64,000 bases of DNA from Reichenbachiella sp. (lineage in GTDB: Bacteria > Bacteroidota > Bacteroidia > Cytophagales > Cyclobacteriaceae). Shown piece after piece: positions 41,866 through 52,746 of the stretch. Position numbers and translations under genes: made by a program. Under the pieces are notes generated by a model, which had not been told where the DNA came from, ran no database searches, and worked only from the letters and a program-made list of their open reading frames with translations. The stretch lies in contig NZ_JAWPMM010000001.1 of the NCBI RefSeq assembly GCF_033344935.1, positions 248,001 through 312,000 of the forward strand, given 5' to 3'. Numbering within the stretch: the first letter of the stretch is position 1; every line of letters begins with the position of its first letter.

Positions 41866-44481
41866 TTACTCTTCTATTTTCACCTCATCGAGGTTGATGA
41901 ACTCAATTTCGTTTTGATCATTGAGTGTCATCCCGATTACTGATTCGTTGCTGATCTTGCCAGATAATATTTGTTTAGACAAATCATTCAAAATCAGCTT
42001 CTGCATCACTCGCTTGAGCGGTCTGGCTCCAAACTGAGGGTCAAATCCTAATTCACCCAAGCGATCCAAGACCTGATTCGATCCTTCCAGCTTCATGCCG
42101 TTCTCTGCCAATCGCTTCTGTATCAACTTGAACTGGATGCCCACAATCTTGCGGATGTTCTCCTTCGTCAGTGGACGGAACATGATGGTTTCATCCACAC
42201 GGTTCAAGAATTCCGGACGGACCGACTGCTTCATCAACTCAAAGACTTCGCGTTTGGTCTTTTCGATTACCTCTGCTTCATTGTCAGCATTTAGCTTCTC
42301 GAAATTTTCCTGAATCAAATGCGAACCAATATTTGTAGTCATAATGATGATCGTATTCTTAAAGTTCGCCACGCGACCTTTATTGTCTGTCAATCGGCCA
42401 TCATCCAAGACTTGCAACAAGACGTTGAAAGCATCTGGGTGCGCTTTTTCGATTTCGTCTAAAAGTACTACTGAGTACGGCTTTCTTCTTACCGCTTCAG
42501 TAAGCTGGCCACCTTCGTCATAACCCACATATCCGGGAGGAGCACCGATCAGTCTACTCACTGCATGTCTTTCCTGATATTCAGACATGTCAATACGTAC
42601 CATGGCATTCTCATCGTTGAACAAGTAGTCCGCAAGGGCTTTAGCCAATTCTGTTTTACCCACACCGGTGGTACCTAAGAATATGAACGAGCCAATCGGA
42701 CGATTTGGATCTTGCAATCCGGCACGACTTCTTCGTACCGCATCAGAGATGCTTTCGATCGCCTCTGCCTGTCCAGCTACCCGCTTGCCCAACTCATCCT
42801 CGAGGTGCAGCAGTTTTTCGCGATCACTTTGTAGCATTTTTTGTACAGGGATTCCCGTCCACTTAGCTACCACTTCGGCAATATCTTCGGAACCTACCTC
42901 TTCTTTCAGCAAAGAACTTTCGCCTTGCATCTGAGCCAGCTGAACTTTAAACTCTTCGAGCTTTTTCTCCGCTTCCTGGATTTTGCCATATCTATATTCG
43001 GCTACTTTCCCAAAGTCTCCTTCTCTTTCCGCCCGGTCTGCTTCAGCTTTATACTTATCTATGTTTTCCTTCTCTGTTTGAATACCAGTGATTACCGCTT
43101 TTTCGTTCTCCCACTTGGCCTTCAGCTCATCACGTCTCTCAGACAATTCCGAGATTTCTTTAGAAAGTACTTTTTCTCGATCCTTGTTTTTCTCACGTCG
43201 AATCGCAGCTCGTTCAATTTCCAATTGCATGATTCTTCGCTGCAATTCATCGAGTTCTTCTGGCAAGGAATCGATTTCGATTCTCAACTTAGAAGCCGCC
43301 TCGTCCATCAAGTCAATCGCCTTGTCTGGCAACTGACGATCAGAAATATATCTGCTCGACAATTCAACCGCTGCTATCACCGCATCATCTTTAATTCGGA
43401 CGCCGTGATGGACTTCGTATTTTTCCTTGATTCCTCGAAGAATAGAAATGGCATCCACTTCTGTAGGTTCATCTACCAGTACCGTCTGGAACCTTCGCTC
43501 CAGCGCTTTGTCCTTCTCAATGTATTTTTGATACTCTTTCAAAGTAGTGGCACCAATCGCATGCAGTTCGCCTCTGGCCAAAGCCGGCTTCAACAGGTTC
43601 GCTGCATCCATAGCTCCTTCTCCTCCACCGGCTCCTATCAAGGTGTGGATCTCATCGATAAAGAGAATAATTTCTCCTGCCGAGTCCGTTACTTCTTTAA
43701 TCACGGCCTTTAGGCGCTCCTCAAATTCACCTTTGTATTTGGCGCCAGCCACAAGCATACCCATGTCCAGTGAATACAAAACCTTACTTTTCAGGTTTTC
43801 GGGCACATCGCCATCTATAATCCTTTGTGCCATACCTTCGATGATTGCGGTTTTACCCACCCCCGGTTCACCAATAAGCATCGGGTTGTTTTTTGTCCTA
43901 CGAGACAAAATCTGTAGGACACGTCGTATTTCTTCGTCGCGCCCAATCACCGGATCAATCTTGCCATCCTTGGCCAGTTGATTCAGGTTTTTGGAGTATC
44001 GCTCCAAAGACTGATAATTCGATTCTGCGTTTTGACTATTCACTTTATTTCCTCCTCTTAGTTCATTAATAGCTGATTCGAGATCCTTTTGGTTGAATCC
44101 AGATTCTTTTAAAATGCTGGCGGTTTTGTCTTTGCCAGCCAATATGCCCAAAATCAAATGCTCGATGGCTACAAACTCGTCTCCTTGCTTTTTAGCGATA
44201 GATTCTGCCTTGGTCAACGCCGCAGCGGAATCGTTGGATAGATAAGGTTGCTGACCAGATACTTTGGCATAGGTGGCTACCTGAGCGTTAACCTTCTCAG
44301 CCAGTTGCTCTTTATTAACTCCCAACTTCTTGGTTACAAAACCGATGACATTTTCATCCGATTCCAGTATGCTCTGGAATAAGTGCGCCGGCTCTATGGC
44401 CTGTTGGCCATTAGCCAAAACCAGCTCTCCGGCTTTGTTGATGACCTCTTGTGATTTTACTGTATATATATTAAAATTCAT
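41866..44481 (-). CDS. clpB: ATP-dependent disaggregase ClpB
   Basis: The protein has 871 residues, standard for ClpB. It forms a hexameric ring that, with DnaK, pulls apart protein aggregates. The Clp N-domain occupies 1-145. NBD1 has Walker [11 protein letters not shown] and Walker [11 protein letters not shown]. The coiled-coil middle domain lies at about 400-530. NBD2 has [10 protein letters not shown] and [11 protein letters not shown], and the C-terminal D2-small domain follows. I see no CIRCE or other heat-shock operator in the upstream 189 bp. It is terminated by a strong hairpin. Confidence 0.97.
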   Translation of the reverse strand: MNFNIYTVKSQEVINKAGELVLANGQQAIEPAHLFQSILESDENVIGFVTKKLGVNKEQLAEKVNAQVATYAKVSGQQPYLSNDSAAALTKAESIAKKQGDEFVAIEHLILGILAGKDKTASILKESGFNQKDLESAINELRGGNKVNSQNAESNYQSLERYSKNLNQLAKDGKIDPVIGRDEEIRRVLQILSRRTKNNPMLIGEPGVGKTAIIEGMAQRIIDGDVPENLKSKVLYSLDMGMLVAGAKYKGEFEERLKAVIKEVTDSAGEIILFIDEIHTLIGAGGGEGAMDAANLLKPALARGELHAIGATTLKEYQKYIEKDKALERRFQTVLVDEPTEVDAISILRGIKEKYEVHHGVRIKDDAVIAAVELSSRYISDRQLPDKAIDLMDEAASKLRIEIDSLPEELDELQRRIMQLEIERAAIRREKNKDREKVLSKEISELSERRDELKAKWENEKAVITGIQTEKENIDKYKAEADRAEREGDFGKVAEYRYGKIQEAEKKLEEFKVQLAQMQGESSLLKEEVGSEDIAEVVAKWTGIPVQKMLQSDREKLLHLEDELGKRVAGQAEAIESISDAVRRSRAGLQDPNRPIGSFIFLGTTGVGKTELAKALADYLFNDENAMVRIDMSEYQERHAVSRLIGAPPGYVGYDEGGQLTEAVRRKPYSVVLLDEIEKAHPDAFNVLLQVLDDGRLTDNKGRVANFKNTIIIMTTNIGSHLIQENFEKLNADNEAEVIEKTKREVFELMKQSVRPEFLNRVDETIMFRPLTKENIRKIVGIQFKLIQKRLAENGMKLEGSNQVLDRLGELGFDPQFGARPLKRVMQKLILNDLSKQILSGKISNESVIGMTLNDQNEIEFINLDEVKIEE

Positions 44482-44682
44482 AATTCTTCCTTGTTTGACG
44501 AGAAGTCGATCAAATCACATTCCAAAGCCTAAATTCATGTGAATCAAGACATTATGGCTTGCAATAGGAGGAGATTTATATTTTCTCGGACAGAATGGCC
44601 GAAATTCATTGTAAAGAGAAGAAGTTAATAAGCCAATAGAACAATCAAATGAATTATCTTGGTGTGATCAATGCAAGCCTAT

Positions 44683-46254
44683 ATGAAATCAACAGTTTTT
44701 GGCCTTTTGTTCCTTTTAAGTGTGAATGGCCTGGCACAGAATCAAAACATCATTGATTCTCTAAATGATAGACTTCATTCCTCAAAAGAGGATAGTAGCC
44801 TAGCCCTTCTCCATTATGAACTCAACAAGAGTTGGGCAGAATACAATTTTGACTCTGCTCTTTTTCATGCCCATCAGGGCATGATTATTTCAGAAAAACT
44901 GAAAAACTCCAGACTAACTGCCAGAGGATGGAATGCTTACGGCCTGGCATTCGATTATCAAAATCAATTTGATAGCGCAATATTTTATTACCAAAAGGCA
45001 GAAGATCTAGCCCGTTCACAAAATAATTTGGAGGAATGTGCAAGGGCCATATTCAATAAAGGAGCGGTGTTCACCATTATTGGTGAGTTGGACTTGGCGC
45101 TAGACGAGTACGCTGAGGCAGGAGAAATTTATCAAAAAATCGACTTGCCTGTGTATCAAGCTAAAGTATTGAATAATCAATCGCTCATTTTTCGCAGAAC
45201 AAGGCAATTTGACATGGCCAAATCAGTATTGATTCAAGCCATTGAAATCTACAAAAAACACGGAAGAGTAGAGCAGCAGTATAATGCTTCGATCAACCTG
45301 TCTGGCATGTACATGCAGCTGCACAATTATGATAGCGCTATTGTAATAGCCAAGGAAGCAATTGAATTGGCTCTACAACTGGGTAATCATGATTATGAGG
45401 CACAAGCTTTGGTCATTCTTGGCCAGTCATGGAATGAATTAGGTGATAGCAAACAAGCCTATCAATACTACAGCGAAGCAGAACAAAGATTGGCTTCAAA
45501 TACACCTCAGGCTATTCAAATTTATACCAATATGGGTATGGCTGATTACCATTTAAAAAATGAGAATTATCAAGTCACTTATCCATATCTGGAAAGATTA
45601 GATAAGTTGGAGCTCACTCATAAGCATGTTGATATGGCTCATAGTTATTATCTGCTTCTTTCCGATTATTACCAAGGGGTTAAAAACTGGAAGAAAAGCT
45701 CTGAGTCGTTGAGCCAAGCGATGGAAATGAAAGATGCTATGCTTGATGAGAAAGTGGCAGAACGAACCACCGAATTGGAACAAAAGTTTAAAAAAGCAGA
45801 ACGAGAGTGGGAAATAGAAAAATTGGAAACTGAGGTAAAAAACAAAGATCGACAAACGATTGCCTTATCAATTATAGCTGTCTTGGTTTTCATGCTCTGT
45901 ATTTTTCTTATCGTGACCATCCGTCAACGTCAGGTTCGAAACAAATTACAAAAAGCCTTATTGAGTGAAGAGATTGATGGCCTACGATTAAGAATCGGCA
46001 AAATCATGTCCGATGTGAAACTTGACGAGATAGAACTCGATTATGGCAAGCTAAAAAATGAAATTCCCAATTCACTTACTGATCGAGAAATTCAGATCCT
46101 GCAATTGGCCATCACAAATAAATCAAATCAAGAAATAGCAGATGAAATATTTCTAAGTGTCAATACCGTGAAATATCACTTGAAAAATATCTATGCAAAA
46201 CTGGGCGTATCTACCAGACTAGAAGCCAGAGAAGCACTTTCTCATACAAATTAG
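44683..46254 (+). CDS. TPR sensor-regulator with transmembrane helix and LuxR-type HTH
   Basis: Start 44683 (MKSTVFGLLFLLSVNGLAQ, a signal sequence) is preferred over 44671, giving 523 residues. About six TPR units (DSALFHAHQGMII.., DSAIFYYQKAEDLA..) occupy residues 40-330. A coiled coil follows, then one membrane helix (IALSIIAVLVFMLCIFLIVTI, near 390-410). The C-terminal LuxR/GerE HTH reads LTDREIQILQLAITNKSNQEIADE and later VNTVKYHLKNIYAKL. It is a one-component sensor with a periplasmic TPR domain and cytoplasmic DNA-binding domain. It is upstream of three exported proteins, which are plausible targets. Confidence 0.9.
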   Translation: MKSTVFGLLFLLSVNGLAQNQNIIDSLNDRLHSSKEDSSLALLHYELNKSWAEYNFDSALFHAHQGMIISEKLKNSRLTARGWNAYGLAFDYQNQFDSAIFYYQKAEDLARSQNNLEECARAIFNKGAVFTIIGELDLALDEYAEAGEIYQKIDLPVYQAKVLNNQSLIFRRTRQFDMAKSVLIQAIEIYKKHGRVEQQYNASINLSGMYMQLHNYDSAIVIAKEAIELALQLGNHDYEAQALVILGQSWNELGDSKQAYQYYSEAEQRLASNTPQAIQIYTNMGMADYHLKNENYQVTYPYLERLDKLELTHKHVDMAHSYYLLLSDYYQGVKNWKKSSESLSQAMEMKDAMLDEKVAERTTELEQKFKKAEREWEIEKLETEVKNKDRQTIALSIIAVLVFMLCIFLIVTIRQRQVRNKLQKALLSEEIDGLRLRIGKIMSDVKLDEIELDYGKLKNEIPNSLTDREIQILQLAITNKSNQEIADEIFLSVNTVKYHLKNIYAKLGVSTRLEAREALSHTN

Positions 46255-46351
46255 CAAAAGGGTAATAAACAACTACCCGGGGTGGGTTGGAATATTTTTG
46301 TGATTGGCAAGCAGCTTTGAAGCATTAATTCGCCATTTAATCTGTATTGCC

Positions 46352-49300
46352 ATGAACATCAAAAGTTCTCTTTTGCTCACAATTATCCTTGGATCTGTAT
46401 TCACAGCCCAATCTCAAATCAACAAAATCTATGGAACCACCAAAGCCGTCAACGGCAATGGTGCTGTCTTTTCCGCAGATATCGACGGCAGCAACTTGGA
46501 AATCATCGTAAACGACGGTGAGCCAAGTAGTCCTGATTCTGACTTGCTTTACCATAATGACCGAATGTGGGGACTTTCTCGTGGTGGTGGTAAGTACAGC
46601 GGAGGCACGCTATTTAGTGTGGACATGAATCTGGAAGACCTTCAAATCCATCATCATTTTCATACTTCTACCGGCATCCGCCCCTGGGGATCACTGATTG
46701 TAGCAGATGGCTACTTTTGGGGAACTGCCGCTGAGGGTGGGGTGTCAGATACTGGTGTGGTATTCAAAATCAATACCAATGGTACGGGCTACACCATTGT
46801 GCTAGACGAAGAACTGGATACACCAGGTGCGGAGATTATCTCGGTGGATGGAAAGATCTACGGCTATGCCACGGGAGGCGCACATGACTACGGAATTATC
46901 TTCCGCGTCGACCATGATGGCCAGAATTTCGAAAGCATTCATGACTTTAATGGCCTGGATGGTCAGCTGCCAGATGGCAAAATGACCTACGATGGCTCGA
47001 AGCTTTGGGGAGTTTGTGAGTATAGTGTCAGTGCTGCCACTGGAAGTACCTCAGACACTGGTCTGATTTTTACTATCAATACAGACGGTAGTGCCTATAC
47101 GGTACGACAGCGCATATCGCGTAGACCAAACGGAACATTATTGCTATACAACAATCGGCTATGGGGAACCTCATGGGGTGGAGGCGATAACCTCTGGGGT
47201 TCCATTTTCTCTATTGGCACAGATGGCTCAGGTTATCAAGTGGAGCATTCGTTTGATAACTCAGAGGTAGGAAAATTCCCGGAAGGGCCGGTAATAGAAA
47301 GGGATGGTGTGTTGTGGGGAATGACCTATCAATTTGGGCTCTACAGTTTTGATCCGATAGCGGACGAAGCGAACAATCATCATACTTTTTCTATATATAG
47401 AGATTATTACTCTTATGGAGGTTTGGTAGAATCTGACGGCCACTTTTGGGGAACTACTTCATCCAACTTTAGTGGAACCGGCTCGGTGTTTAAAATTGAC
47501 ACTGACGGGTCTGATTACGAATCATTACAATTCAGCAAGCTTATTACAGACGTTAGTCAATATGGTGCCTATCGATTTGGTTATGAGTTTGACGGCAAAC
47601 TCCTTTTTTATCAAAACCGACTGTTCGGCGTTATGAGATCAGGTGGAGAAATGTACAATTACTACGGCGGCCTATTCTCTGTCAATACAGACGGATCAGA
47701 TTTTAAGCATCTGCACTATTTCGAACTGGAAGATGGTGAAGAACCTCACGGCTCACTGATAGCTTTGAATGGCAAAATCTGGGGGGTCAATTACAAGCAT
47801 GGCAACTCAATAGCTGGAACATTGTTCAGTTATGATTTACAAGAGGAAGCCTTCAAAGTAGAACTCGACTTTTCCAAATCTACTGCCAGCGGCTATCAAC
47901 CCAATCCCGTAGTGGCCTATGAAGGTATGATTTACGGTACCACCTATGGAGGAGGCGACAATAGCGTAGGTCTGGTATATTCATTTAATCCTGAAACAGC
48001 TGAGCGAACAACCTTACATACATTTAGTACAGATGGTTTATATCGGCCTTCAGCGTTTTTAGAAATAAGAAATGGTATGCTGTATGGCAGAACATTATAT
48101 AGTAATGGCGCCAACAGCATGGGCATCTACCGCATAGACCTGTCTGACAATAGCTACGAAGTGATATATACCATAACCGATGTCATAGAAAAAGTTACTT
48201 TATCTGACACTCATTTTTATCTGATTACCAATGCTGGAGGAAACAACAGCCAGGGATTCATCAGAAAAGTGGCTCTCGATGGCACAGAAGAAGAAACACC
48301 ATATCACTTGATAGAAGAAGATGGCAATTTTATAGGACGACCTACCTTTTATGGAGGAATGCTCTGGGGTGCCATGGCGTATAGCGGAGCCAATAGTGAA
48401 GGATTCATTTTCACCTATGATGATACGAATGGATTTCAAAACCTGATGGATTTCGATGCCAGTACCAAAATGCCTACTGACAGGTTCGAGCTACTAATCG
48501 TCGGTGAACAGGAGATTCCAGAAATGGAATTTGAAGTGGCCAATCAGACTTATGGCAATCCTTCGTTTGAGCTTGAGGCATTTTCCAGCAGTGGAGCCGC
48601 TATTACCTACGAAAGCTCAAATTCTTCGGTCATCGAGATTGACGGAAATTTGGCCGAAGTTGTCGGGGCAGGCCAATGCACCATCAGTGCCCTCCAGAAC
48701 GAAAATGTAAACTATGAGGAGGGGCAAGCCATGGCTGATGTCGAGGTAGCTCAGGTACCACTTACCATCACAGCCGATGATCAAAGCCGGACCTACGGAG
48801 ATGAAAACCCAGCACTAACGATGAGCTATACTGGTTTCGTCAATGGGGACAATTCCGATGACCTTAGCGAGCTACCAGATGTCAGTACTGCAGCTACCGT
48901 TACGTCAGATGTTGGCACGTATGAAATCACTCTGACGGGTGGAGATGCTGCCAACTATGCGCTGACCTTGACGAACGGAACATTGACCATAAACAAAGCA
49001 CCATTGACCATCACCGCTCAAGATACTACCATATCCGCAACAGCATCAATCCCCGAATTCCAACTTGTGTACGACGGGTTTGTAAATGGCGATTCGAAGG
49101 AGGACATCGCGCCTCCTTCGATATCGACGGATGGTGAGGCCGGTGCATCCGGAGAGTATGATATAACGCTAACCGGCGGATCGGCAGATAATTATACTTT
49201 CAATTTGATTGGTGGTACATTGATCATCGAGGAGCAAGCCACTGTGCCAGATGAACCTGTGTTGAATATAGATGAGGCAGGAGTGACAATGTCGGTCTAT

Positions 49301-49501
49301 CCCAATCCTTCCAATCATCAGTTTAACATCCAGGGAGCTAAGCGAATTCATCAAATCGAAATATTGGATATGAAAGGTAAGAAGTGGCTGAACATATCAA
49401 ACCCTCGCGGAGCCATTTCTATCGATCAACTGCCCGATGGATATTATGTAGTAAGGATAGTTGGCAAGGAACAATGGACCTTACCATTAATAAAACAATA
49501 A
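46352..49501 (+). CDS. Large secreted GloVer-repeat/MBG-domain protein with type IX sorting domain
   Basis: Start 46352 (MNIKSSLLLTIILGSVFTAQS) is chosen because it opens a signal peptide; the open frame runs from 46304. The 1,049 residues include about 12 repeats of the GloVer type (GGxxGxGTVFxxxxDGS with LWGxxxGGG) forming a propeller-like region (20-700). Two MBG-type domains follow (TYGDENPALTMSYTGFVNGD and the related ..FQLVYDGFVNGD). A C-terminal type IX secretion sorting domain closes the protein (VYPNPSNHQFNIQG.., LPDGYYVVRIVG). It is probably exported and surface-anchored; adhesion is a guess. Confidence 0.9.
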   Translation: MNIKSSLLLTIILGSVFTAQSQINKIYGTTKAVNGNGAVFSADIDGSNLEIIVNDGEPSSPDSDLLYHNDRMWGLSRGGGKYSGGTLFSVDMNLEDLQIHHHFHTSTGIRPWGSLIVADGYFWGTAAEGGVSDTGVVFKINTNGTGYTIVLDEELDTPGAEIISVDGKIYGYATGGAHDYGIIFRVDHDGQNFESIHDFNGLDGQLPDGKMTYDGSKLWGVCEYSVSAATGSTSDTGLIFTINTDGSAYTVRQRISRRPNGTLLLYNNRLWGTSWGGGDNLWGSIFSIGTDGSGYQVEHSFDNSEVGKFPEGPVIERDGVLWGMTYQFGLYSFDPIADEANNHHTFSIYRDYYSYGGLVESDGHFWGTTSSNFSGTGSVFKIDTDGSDYESLQFSKLITDVSQYGAYRFGYEFDGKLLFYQNRLFGVMRSGGEMYNYYGGLFSVNTDGSDFKHLHYFELEDGEEPHGSLIALNGKIWGVNYKHGNSIAGTLFSYDLQEEAFKVELDFSKSTASGYQPNPVVAYEGMIYGTTYGGGDNSVGLVYSFNPETAERTTLHTFSTDGLYRPSAFLEIRNGMLYGRTLYSNGANSMGIYRIDLSDNSYEVIYTITDVIEKVTLSDTHFYLITNAGGNNSQGFIRKVALDGTEEETPYHLIEEDGNFIGRPTFYGGMLWGAMAYSGANSEGFIFTYDDTNGFQNLMDFDASTKMPTDRFELLIVGEQEIPEMEFEVANQTYGNPSFELEAFSSSGAAITYESSNSSVIEIDGNLAEVVGAGQCTISALQNENVNYEEGQAMADVEVAQVPLTITADDQSRTYGDENPALTMSYTGFVNGDNSDDLSELPDVSTAATVTSDVGTYEITLTGGDAANYALTLTNGTLTINKAPLTITAQDTTISATASIPEFQLVYDGFVNGDSKEDIAPPSISTDGEAGASGEYDITLTGGSADNYTFNLIGGTLIIEEQATVPDEPVLNIDEAGVTMSVYPNPSNHQFNIQGAKRIHQIEILDMKGKKWLNISNPRGAISIDQLPDGYYVVRIVGKEQWTLPLIKQ

Positions 49502-49655
49502 ATTATTTTCTAAGAATTTGTCCCGATCCTACCTTAAACCTGTTGGAACAGGTAGCAACTTTTGAATTCCAATTTAAATTGACGAAATTTAAAAGAACAA
49601 CTCATTGATTTTCAATCAAATGAGATCAGTGAGTTTTCACCTAAACTCCACCATA

Positions 49656-50852
49656 ATGAAGCACCTCAGAAAAACTCTTAGCGTTTTGCTAATTGGGTCA
49701 TGTCTATGTGGCCATGCCCAAACCGTTAGAATCGTTGACAATAACTACAATGCCCCAACTGGCAATTTGATCTACTCGACCATACAGGACGCAGTAGATG
49801 CAGCCGATGCAGGTGACTTGATTTACATACAACCCAGCCCCACCACCTATGGGGATGCCACGATCACCAAAGAACTACACATCAAAGGTATTGGCTACAA
49901 TTTAGATAAAGATCTCCCATTTCATTCTAGAATGGGAACGCTGCTTTTTTGGAATAATACTGACAACACGAGCAACTCATCAAATAGTACGTTGACGGGA
50001 GTTACACTTGTCACTATCCGAATTGGTCATGGTAGTGGTGGCTCCTACACTTCTACTGGAATTAAAATCAACAACTGTATTTTGACAGGTGGATATAGTA
50101 TTACCTCAGACGTATATTGCGGCTCATGTGAAGTACCCATTGCAGATTTAGAAATTTATGATTGTGACATTAGAGGCGCCATTCACATCCATCGAGAAGT
50201 GAGTAATCTGTTGCTTCGAAACAATTTGATTAGGAATAATGTGATACTTGATTCGCCAACGGCACAATCTGCTATCATTACTAATAATATCATTTATGGT
50301 GTAATTCGTAAGGATTCTCAGGGAGATGGACTGATGATAGTCAATAATAATTTCCTTGGAGCCAATGGCTCAGATGCTGCATTCAGTTCGAGCATGATTG
50401 ATGCAACTATCTCGTTCAACATTTTTTATGGCCGTACGCCTAGTTTAACAGCGGCAGGAGGAAGTACATCCGACAATTTTCAGCGTAATATTTTTAGCTA
50501 CAATCTTACTTATGAAACAGGCAACGACGAATTACCTCCATCAGGTGGCAGCTCGGGCAATAGCAATACTGGGCTAGGTAATGTAGAAGGACAAAGCCCA
50601 TTGTTTCTTAACGCTCCTGTTCTTAACTCATGGGATTCCTCGCGAGACTTTACACTAGACAGTGGTTCTCCAGCTACCAACATTGATGGCAATGGGAACC
50701 ATTGTGGAATATCTGATGGATCATATCCTTTCAACGGATCAAACTTTACCTATGACACTTCTCCAATGCCTACCATCCAAATTCTGAATACAGAGGCGGT
50801 AATCAATCCGGGGGATGATTTGGATGTGGAAATTAGCATCAAGGCCAATTAA
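49656..50852 (+). CDS. Exported right-handed beta-helix protein
   Basis: The frame is open from 49605; the ATG at 49656 opens a signal peptide (MKHLRKTLSVLLIGSCLCGHAQ) and gives 398 residues. The opening YSTIQDAVDAADAGDLIYIQPS is the usual entry to pectate-lyase-like beta-helix domains. It is followed by Asn-rich coils (SNLLLRNNLIRNNVIL, ..SAIITNNIIYG). No catalytic residues stand out. No type IX sorting domain is visible at its end, unlike its neighbours. It abuts the next gene. Confidence 0.82.
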   Translation: MKHLRKTLSVLLIGSCLCGHAQTVRIVDNNYNAPTGNLIYSTIQDAVDAADAGDLIYIQPSPTTYGDATITKELHIKGIGYNLDKDLPFHSRMGTLLFWNNTDNTSNSSNSTLTGVTLVTIRIGHGSGGSYTSTGIKINNCILTGGYSITSDVYCGSCEVPIADLEIYDCDIRGAIHIHREVSNLLLRNNLIRNNVILDSPTAQSAIITNNIIYGVIRKDSQGDGLMIVNNNFLGANGSDAAFSSSMIDATISFNIFYGRTPSLTAAGGSTSDNFQRNIFSYNLTYETGNDELPPSGGSSGNSNTGLGNVEGQSPLFLNAPVLNSWDSSRDFTLDSGSPATNIDGNGNHCGISDGSYPFNGSNFTYDTSPMPTIQILNTEAVINPGDDLDVEISIKAN

Positions 50853-50896
50853 TGTTAGAAGGTGGCTACCGCCACATGTACCTCAACAATGGAGTC

Positions 50897-52684
50897 ATGA
50901 AGAAACTATTGAACATTTTTCTATTGGCAATAACCCCGATGTATGTATGGGGGCAATCCAATATTGTCGCCCTTGAATATTTTATCGACGACGACCCAGG
51001 AGTAGGCAACGGCCAAAGCCTGAGCATATCAGCAGGCCCTACAGTGGATGAAAACTTTACCCTAGATCTGTCAGGTGAAAATCTTAGTGACGGTTGGCAC
51101 TTGCTCGTAGTGCGCGCACAAAATGCAGACGGAGATTGGAGCTTTTACGAAACCCGCTCATTTGTAATCAACACCAACGTAGGCAACCCTGAGCCTTCAG
51201 CGGAAAACATCACATCATTAGAATACTTTATCGATGATGATCCGGGTTTGGGCAACGGTACTTCCATTGGGATAACCCCGGGCCAAACAGAAGATGTGAT
51301 GCATAGCATTGACCTGACGCCGTTTGCACTGGAAGAGGGCTACCACCTCCTGGTGGTGCGTGCACAAAACGCCAGCGGTGACTGGGGCTTTTATGAAACA
51401 CGGTCTTTCGTTATCAATACTAATACAGGCAACCCCGAACCAACAGTACATGACGTAGTGGCGGTCGAATATTTCATAGACGAAGACCCAGGCGTGGGAG
51501 CAGGAACAAGCATTGACATCACAAACGGCCCACAAATCGATATGGATTATGCCGTGGCAGACGACCTAGCTGAAGGTTGGCATACTTTGAATTTACGGGC
51601 ACAAAACGCTAATGGGGATTGGGGTTTTAGCGAAAAACGAAGGTTTTATGTCAAACCTTCAGTGGATGTTTTTCAAGAAGTCTCTGACATTGTGCGCTTA
51701 GAATATTTTGTGAATGAAGATCCTGGCGTAGGGCAAGCCACACAAGTAGATGTTTCTCCTACAGATTCTTTCAACCAAGAGGTATTGGAAGCTATAACCG
51801 AAGAGAGTACACCTGTAGGTACAAATGTGATCTATTTTAGAGCCCAAAATGCAAATGGCGCTTGGGGATTTGCAGAAGGTCGTGAGTTTGAAGTGATGGA
51901 TGATTGCACCCAGCCCATCGTAGACTTTGTGGTGAGTTTGGCTTGTGCAGGAGAAACTGTTGCTTTTGAAGACGCTACAACAAACTTACAAATCGATGCT
52001 ACCTACCGGTGGTACGTCAATGGTGATAATGAAATTGATAATACAGAAACAAACACTTCTCATATCTACGAACACCCTGGCACCTATGAAGTTAGCCTTG
52101 CGGTTAGGCAAGGTCAAATTTGCAAAGACAGTCTGGGTATGGAAATTGAAATCAAACCAAAGCCTATCGTTTTTTTTAGCACCCTACCTGTAGAAGAAGG
52201 AACACCAACGACTTTTGATGTTGAGCAATATTATGTTTCTTCAGAAGCTAACTGGGCCTGGGATTTTGAAACAGATGATGAAATAGATGACGATACGGCC
52301 GGGGACAATAGCCATACATTCTCAGAAGATGGAACTTACCTCACTTCCCTTGTGGTATCTGATGGCCTGGGATGTGAAGCTTTTTATCAAAAAGAGGTAA
52401 TCGTAGTAGAAGGAACCGCAGTGATCGATGATGATGATGTGCTTTCTACTGAGGAGCTCAATGAATTGCTGTCTTTTTATCCAAATCCGGTACAATCATT
52501 TTTGACGTTGGAGTCGGATCAAAAAATTGATCAAATAAGCATATATGATTTGAAAGGCACAGAAGTATTGGAATTTGAAAATCAACAAACTGTTTTCGAC
52601 TTATCATCATTACGTGCTGGAAACTATATCATGCGCGTGTCGCTCAACGATAAATTTTATGTTTTAAGATTGGTAAAGGAATAG
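50897..52684 (+). CDS. Secreted EYFIDxDPG-repeat/PKD protein with type IX sorting domain
   Basis: Start 50897 (MKKLLNIFLLAITPMYVWG) opens a signal peptide; the frame extends up to 50852. The 595 residues begin with four tandem ~80-residue repeats, each starting LEYFIDDDPGVGNG-like and ending VRAQNAxGDWxFYETRSF. Two PKD-like domains follow (TYRWYVNGDNEID.., ..WAWDFETDDEIDDD). The type IX C-terminal sorting domain is SFYPNPVQSFLTLES.. with LRAGNYIMRVS. It is likely a surface or secreted protein. It is co-directional with the beta-helix gene, with the start 45 bp after the latter's stop. Confidence 0.88.
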   Translation: MKKLLNIFLLAITPMYVWGQSNIVALEYFIDDDPGVGNGQSLSISAGPTVDENFTLDLSGENLSDGWHLLVVRAQNADGDWSFYETRSFVINTNVGNPEPSAENITSLEYFIDDDPGLGNGTSIGITPGQTEDVMHSIDLTPFALEEGYHLLVVRAQNASGDWGFYETRSFVINTNTGNPEPTVHDVVAVEYFIDEDPGVGAGTSIDITNGPQIDMDYAVADDLAEGWHTLNLRAQNANGDWGFSEKRRFYVKPSVDVFQEVSDIVRLEYFVNEDPGVGQATQVDVSPTDSFNQEVLEAITEESTPVGTNVIYFRAQNANGAWGFAEGREFEVMDDCTQPIVDFVVSLACAGETVAFEDATTNLQIDATYRWYVNGDNEIDNTETNTSHIYEHPGTYEVSLAVRQGQICKDSLGMEIEIKPKPIVFFSTLPVEEGTPTTFDVEQYYVSSEANWAWDFETDDEIDDDTAGDNSHTFSEDGTYLTSLVVSDGLGCEAFYQKEVIVVEGTAVIDDDDVLSTEELNELLSFYPNPVQSFLTLESDQKIDQISIYDLKGTEVLEFENQQTVFDLSSLRAGNYIMRVSLNDKFYVLRLVKE

Positions 52685-52746
52685 ACCTTCTTCCAATCGA
52701 GCATTCAAACAATTGGATTATATTGGTGGATTGAATTATCTAGTTT

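Noticed and set aside
42841-43713. A 290-codon plus-strand open frame
   Set aside because: It lies wholly antisense to clpB, has no recognisable domain, and reflects the codon pattern of the clpB strand.
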